NCBI RefSeq assembly: GCF_964340395.1
Contig: NC_135565.1
Coordinates: forward strand, 18,944,709-19,008,708
Length of the DNA stretch: 64,000 nucleotides
Direction of reading: 5' to 3'
Source: Glandiceps talaboti
Taxonomy: Eukaryota > Hemichordata > Enteropneusta > Spengelidae
Shown here: piece after piece, positions 59,801 through 64,000 of the stretch
Layout: each line of letters starts with the position of its first letter
Numbering within the stretch: position 1 is the stretch's first letter
Notes under the pieces: model-generated
Seen by the model: only the letters and a program-made list of their open reading frames with translations
The model's database searches: none
What the model was told of the DNA's origin: nothing
Made by a program: the position numbers and the translations under genes

Positions 59801-62800
59801 TCTGAGTAAGTGTTTGTTGTCTGACTAGCAGTGTTTGTTGTCTGACTAGCAGTGTTTGTCTGACTAGCAGTGTTTGTTGTCTGACTAGCAGTTTGTTGTC
59901 TGACTAGCAGTGTTTGTCTGACTAGCAGTGTTTGTTGTCTGACTAGCAGTGTTTATTGTCTGACTAGCAGTGTTTGTTGTCTGACTAAGTGTTTGTTGTC
60001 TGACTAGCAGTGTTTGTCTGACTAGCAGTGTTTGTTGTCTGACTAGCAGTGTTTGTCTGACTAGCAGTGTTTGTTGTCTGACTAGCAGTGTTTGTTGTCT
60101 GACTAGCAGTGTTTGTCTGACTAGCAGTGTTTGTTGTCTGACTAGCAGTGTTTGTTGTCTGACTAGCAGTGGCTGTTTGACTAGCAGTGTTTGTTGTCTG
60201 ACTAGCAGTGGCTGTTTGACTAGCAGTGTTTGACTAGCAGTGTTTGTTGTCTGACTAGCAGCAGTTTTATCTTTGGATGTTAGTATTTCTTATTTGACGG
60301 ACTAGGTATATCTTGTCTCTGAAGCATTGTTTGTTGTGTCAAAGATTAGTGTATAAGGACAAGAAGAGAACGTGTACACTACAAAATGTATACAGTATAC
60401 TGGTTTACAATTAATGTATTTGTGGTTATGTTATGTGTTGTTATTCAATTCTCATGTAATATTTGTAGTAAAGGTATTTGGTATCTCTTTTTGGAGGATG
60501 TATTGGCTCTGAAAAGAGCCGTTTGGTTTCCGTTTGGTTTGTTTACCTTACGGTAAATATGATCGCATACAGACCATCCTGGTTTCATTGTAATATTTGG
60601 TTTTGTAAATTTTCTACATCCAATCATCTTTGTTGTCTCTCATAATGCCGTTGGTGTACATGGTAGTTGTAGAATGGGACTTGATTGAAGAATACAGAGG
60701 AATGACTTCTCTTCATCAAATCATCTATTGTCTCTGATTGATACATTGGTGTGCATATATATTGTCGAATATGGGACTTGATTGAAGAATACAGAGGAAT
60801 GACTTCTCTTCATCAAATCATCTATTGTCTCTGATTGATACATTGGTGTGCATATATATTGTCGAATATGGGACTTGATTGAAGAATACAGAGGAATGTC
60901 TTCTCTTCATCAAATCATCTATATTGTCTCTGACTGATACATTGGTGTGCATAGTAGTTGTAGAATGGGACTTGATTGAAGAATACAGAGGAATGATTTC
61001 TCTGTCTTGACACTACTGTATTGCTGGGAAATTACCTATGGACAAAACAAATACACTAAAATTAATATCATGAGAGGTAGAATAATAGTATTTTCCCTAT
61101 AACTTTAAAATGTTCTTGTAACAAAGATGTTGATCAAAGCATTTGTTTCCACAAATATTATCTATATGTTTATGCCTGTATGCAGTTCTGACCTTTGACA
61201 TCAATGTCATGTGACCTTTGACATAACCACATGATTAGATAGATTTTTAGGTGTGTATTATCAATGTTTCCTGTCCTCTTTACATACTGACTTCAACAAC
61301 TCAACAGACACCAGAGTTTTGACTTGCAGTCAACAATCATAATTATTGTTTCATAAAACAAATATATAATAAAATATATCAAGTATACCAGACATGCAAT
61401 AACTACAGCACCAGTAAATAAACAAATTTATATCATCATTAAGTATACCAGATATTTCATTTATTAACTACAGCACCAGTAAATTAACAAATTTATATCA
61501 TCATTAAGTATACCAGATATTTCATTTATTAACTACAGCACCAGTAAATAAACAAATTTATATTATCACTAAGTATACCAGATATTTCATTTATTAACTA
61601 CAGCACCAGTAAATAAACAAATTTATATTATCACTAAGTATACCAGATATTTCATTTATTAACTACAGCACCAGTAAATAAACAAATTTATATTATCACT
61701 AAGTATACCAGATATTTCATTTATTAACTACAGCACCAGTAAATAAACAAATTTATATTATCACTAAGTATACCAGATATTTCATTTATTAACTACACCA
61801 CCAGTAAATAAACAAATTTATATTATCACTAAGTATACCAGATATTTAATTTATTAACTACACCACCAGTAAATAAACAAATTTATATTATCACTAAGTA
61901 TACCAGATATTTCATGCAGTAATTACAACACAAGTTATACCTCAGTTTATTTTATGACTAAAACTTCATCAAAATCTTCATAAAATATAGTACCACTGAT
62001 CCCTTTACATCATTCATAAGATCTTTAACGTATGTTTGCCATAAAAATACTGAATGTATCCTTTATTATGTTTACAATTACAAAAAAAAATATTTTCGAA
62101 ATAAAATTTAAAAATAAAATGCTAACATTTCTGATTTTCAGTTCTTAGTTCTCTTTCACAATGGATACTATGGCAACGGTGACCTTTCAATGGTCTAACA
62201 AATTCAGATAAAAATCTAAAAATACTAACTAGCAAACATTCCATGACAATGTATGACATCAGTGATTGAGTGAAGTAATTGTGATGTGATATGATTCTTT
62301 TGTTGTCATGGTAACCCATCAATGTATTTAAAACAATTTAAATCTCAACCACTTTTAAGTAGACGTTATATTTTGGTTTTGAAAATGTCAAGATTTGAAA
62401 GTTTGATAAAGAGTATAAAATGAAATGAAAACAAAATTAAGACAAATTTGTTGCTATGGTTACTGTTGTTTCTGGTAGAATTAAATTACACCCTGTTTAA
62501 ATAATAATTATCTTCAAGCAGGAGAAATATCTGAAAAGAATTTTTTGACATAATTCTTGAACCTAAACTAACACTTGAAAATTACGATCATCATCAAGTT
62601 TGCCTGAATTGCACTACATAACTTTCCAGGGTAAATATTGAGAAATTGTTGTTTTTATAACCTAAGACATAAAAGTTACTATGACAACAACAGTTTATTT
62701 CTGCTAAAATCTACATCAATCCATCATAATTTACAATAAATATATTTTTAAAAAATTAAAAAAATAAAGAAATAAAATGGGTAACTGATCATAATAACAT

Positions 62801-64000
62801 TTTGATAGGATGCATGGTAAAGTAATTTCAGATGACAAAAACAAACATTTTTGTTGCCATGGTAATAAAAAAATAACATACAAAATGAATAATGTTCTGT
62901 GCACATGTGTTCTACTTCTTTTCAAGAAATCTTAAAATTAGAACTTTCTATCTCATTAGCGGCTGGAAATATGTAAAAAAATACAAATAAATTCTGAATT
63001 GCAGAAGAAAAATGTTATCGTTGTCATGGTAACCAATGAATGTACAGGAAAATAAAGTTTGACCCGTACTCTACTTGATATTGCTACTTTTCAACAAATC
63101 TGAAAAATTGACAGTTCTATCTCACTTCAAACAGGAGATACGCATATAACAGAATTTTTTAACAAAATGTGTGAAAACTGTTGCTATGGTTACTATGTAT
63201 TTATAAGCATCAGTAGCCCTATCATGTTTTTCAGTGCTTTTAGAAATCACATAAATCTGGTATCACTTAGAAGTTGACAATAAGTACTCAAATATTACAT
63301 GGAATTACTTGGTTTTCATTCACATCACAAAATAAATTGGTTGCCATGGAAATGTATGAATGAACTTGAAGAAAACTTCACATGTATCACATTGCATGGC
63401 TGCTACATTTTCCCATGGCAAAAAAATTGATCAATATTATTCATTAGAATTCCCAGAAATTGAATATTCTAACTTGAAATATGTATTGCATGCAAGAGTA
63501 GTCTGCTATTTGACCTTTGACCTTTGTTTACATTACAGGTCAGTGGGAAGTAACCATGGAACTTGATGGTCAAAGTGGTCCAGTAAAGTTCAAAGATGTG
63601 CAAGGAGTGACCACAAATCACCTTGGTCAAGTGGTCATGGCAGATCAGGGCAACAATAGTGTACTCACCTTGAAATCAACTTATGAACTTGACTCTGAGA
63701 TTAGATTTGATGGTCACTTTCCTAATGAATTCAAACCTTATGATGTTGCCGTGACAACAAGCAATAAATATTTCATGACAGATTCTGGTAATGACCAAGT
63801 CGTCATGTTTGACAAATCTTCTAAAACTACTAAAACATTTTGTCAAAATGATGACATTAAACCAAGAGCAATTGCTTTACTGGATGAAGGATTTGTTGTC
63901 ACCGATGAGAAAGGTCACAGAGTGGTCAAGTATGACATGAATGGTGAAAGTGTGGGAGAGGTTGGAGGTCATGTCCAGCCAAGTCTACTCTATAACCCTC
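47839..64000 (+). CDS. Gene B: paralogue of gene A, truncated at the window end
   Basis: Model: join 47839..49120, 49807..49938, 50475..50558, 51848..51922, 52214..52276, 53702..53767, 54107..54481, 55496..56017, 63539..64000 and beyond. Same exon count, phases and domain order as gene A; exon lengths are identical except exon 2, which has one more codon. The frame is open throughout, so both copies could be functional. Relative to A, the GT-like exon carries about 85 residue changes, concentrated in residues 69-372, whereas exon 7 (TRADD-N-like) has none. Intron 8 is longer (7.5 against 6.5 kb) because of the 21-bp array. The promoter side differs by GA and TTTA repeats. Confidence 0.75.
49807..49938 (+). 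CDS. Gene B exon 2: acidic linker with KRAR motif
   Basis: Forty-four codons, phase 1-1, retaining [10 protein letters not shown]. One extra Asp (EHHDDSDE) compared with gene A. Confidence 0.72.
50475..50558 (+). CDS. Gene B exon 3: disordered linker
   Basis: Twenty-eight codons between ttccag and g/gtacgt, with minor changes from A (HQD to HLD, GHN to GHK). Confidence 0.7.
50666..51638. repeat. (GT)n ... 129-bp tandem repeat ... (CA)n module in intron 3
   Basis: Counterpart of 8,785-9,269. Between the (GT)n and the (CA)n (51,489-51,638) a 129-bp unit, starting aattcccaaactactgagc at 50,884, 51,012, 51,141 and 51,270, is repeated about four times; unit A has one copy. Confidence 0.9.
51848..51922 (+). 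CDS. Gene B exon 4: disordered acidic linker
   Basis: Twenty-five codons starting [11 protein letters not shown] between ctag and cag/gtatgg, phase 1-1. Confidence 0.7.
52214..52276 (+). CDS. Gene B exon 5: SPATH linker repeat, first copy
   Basis: Twenty-one codons, one change from A (THIEE to THTEE). Phase 1-1. Confidence 0.75.
53702..53767 (+). CDS. Gene B exon 6: SPATH linker repeat, second copy
   Basis: Twenty-two codons, same protein as exon 6 of gene A, phase 1-1. Confidence 0.75.
54107..54481 (+). CDS. Gene B exon 7: TRADD-N-like domain
   Basis: One hundred and twenty-five codons identical in protein to exon 7 of gene A; I see two synonymous changes (ggt/gga and cta/ctg). The core motifs [12 protein letters not shown] and [10 protein letters not shown] are kept. 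Confidence 0.8.
55496..56017 (+). CDS. Gene B exon 8: coiled coil
   Basis: One hundred and seventy-four codons with the same heptad region. Changes from A: Thr to Lys near the start, Arg to Gly and Gln to Pro at the Gly/Ser break, Glu to Lys, Glu to Gln, and Lys to Glu at the end. Confidence 0.82.
56180..56780. repeat. 62-bp minisatellite (about five units) plus inverted unit, unit B
   Basis: Direct units at 56,180-56,460 and one reverse-complement unit at 56,714-56,780. Shorter than the array in unit A. Confidence 0.9.
57079..60257. repeat. 21-bp minisatellite, unit B
   Basis: About one hundred and fifty units around tgtctgactagcagtgtt. Higher-order blocks recur (for example around tattgtctgacttagtagtg), which suggests recent expansion by unequal exchange. 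Confidence 0.95.
61390..61915. repeat. 65-bp minisatellite, about eight units, unit B
   Basis: Same unit as 18,200-18,510, with ttattaactacagcacc in most copies. Confidence 0.92.
62160..63355. promoter_or_regulatory. X-box-like motif cluster, unit B
   Basis: Gttgtcatggtaac, gttgctatggttac, gttgccatggtaat and gttgccatggaaat recur as in unit A. The unit A exact match at 19,724 is gttgctatggttac here. Confidence 0.35.
63539..64000 (+). CDS. Gene B exon 9 (partial): NHL-type propeller
   Basis: Starts after attacag and runs off the window in frame after 154 codons. Blades [35 protein letters not shown] and [15 protein letters not shown] match gene A with a few changes near the start (KFKDVQ for RFKEVY). 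Confidence 0.85.

Noticed and set aside
57079-60257. Regularly spaced short repeats resembling a CRISPR array
   Set aside because: Units are head-to-tail without unique spacers, in a eukaryotic intron; an ordinary minisatellite.

Overview
The window is AT-rich invertebrate metazoan nuclear DNA. The signs are GT-AG introns, a multi-exon gene joining animal-type domains (a TRADD-N-like domain and an NHL-type propeller), a vertebrate-like elongator tRNA-Met, many micro- and minisatellites, and a Ty3/gypsy-type LTR retrotransposon. Cephalochordates, other marine deuterostomes, lophotrochozoans or cnidarians would all fit. The sequence alone does not settle the species.

Layout: the window is a tandem segmental duplication. 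Unit A (1 to about 22,000) and unit B (about 40,760 to beyond 64,000) align almost throughout. Each carries one plus-strand, nine-exon gene (A: 5,982-20,892 complete; B: 47,839 to the window end, truncated in exon 9). Between them, 22,016-40,760 looks like a third, decayed unit. It starts with the same boundary sequence and keeps a short diverged piece of the upstream region near 38,000, but its gene is gone. This stretch holds the tRNA-Met gene, a foldback repeat, poly-C/G runs, a 10.0-kb LTR retrotransposon on the minus strand (25,849-35,859), a CATA microsatellite, a probable THAP-type transposon remnant and a 71-bp minisatellite.

The duplicated gene: by my splice model protein A has 1,136 residues. 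A single large first exon encodes a GT-B-like glycosyltransferase-fold domain that seems to lack the usual catalytic Glu pair. Five small exons encode a disordered acidic linker. One exon encodes a TRADD-N-like adaptor domain, one a coiled coil, and the last a six-bladed-type NHL propeller. All eight introns are phase 1. This arrangement suggests a cytosolic sensor or adaptor: propeller and GT-like parts for recognition, TRADD-N and coiled coil for assembly and signalling. That role is inference. Between copies the GT-like exon differs at about 85 residues while the TRADD-N-like exon is identical in protein sequence.

The retrotransposon: it has TG...CA LTRs, a 4-bp ATTG target duplication, a tRNA-Lys-type primer site, a polypurine tract, and gag and pol with protease, RT, RNase H and integrase. 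Its gag begins with a canonical RRM resembling that of the polyadenylation factor CstF64 (CSTF2). Gag has a frame break with probable loss of capsid sequence, and integrase has another frame break, so this copy looks defective although its LTRs are nearly identical.

No CRISPR array, rRNA or bacterial-style operon is present. Stretches not listed as features are non-coding as far as I can see.
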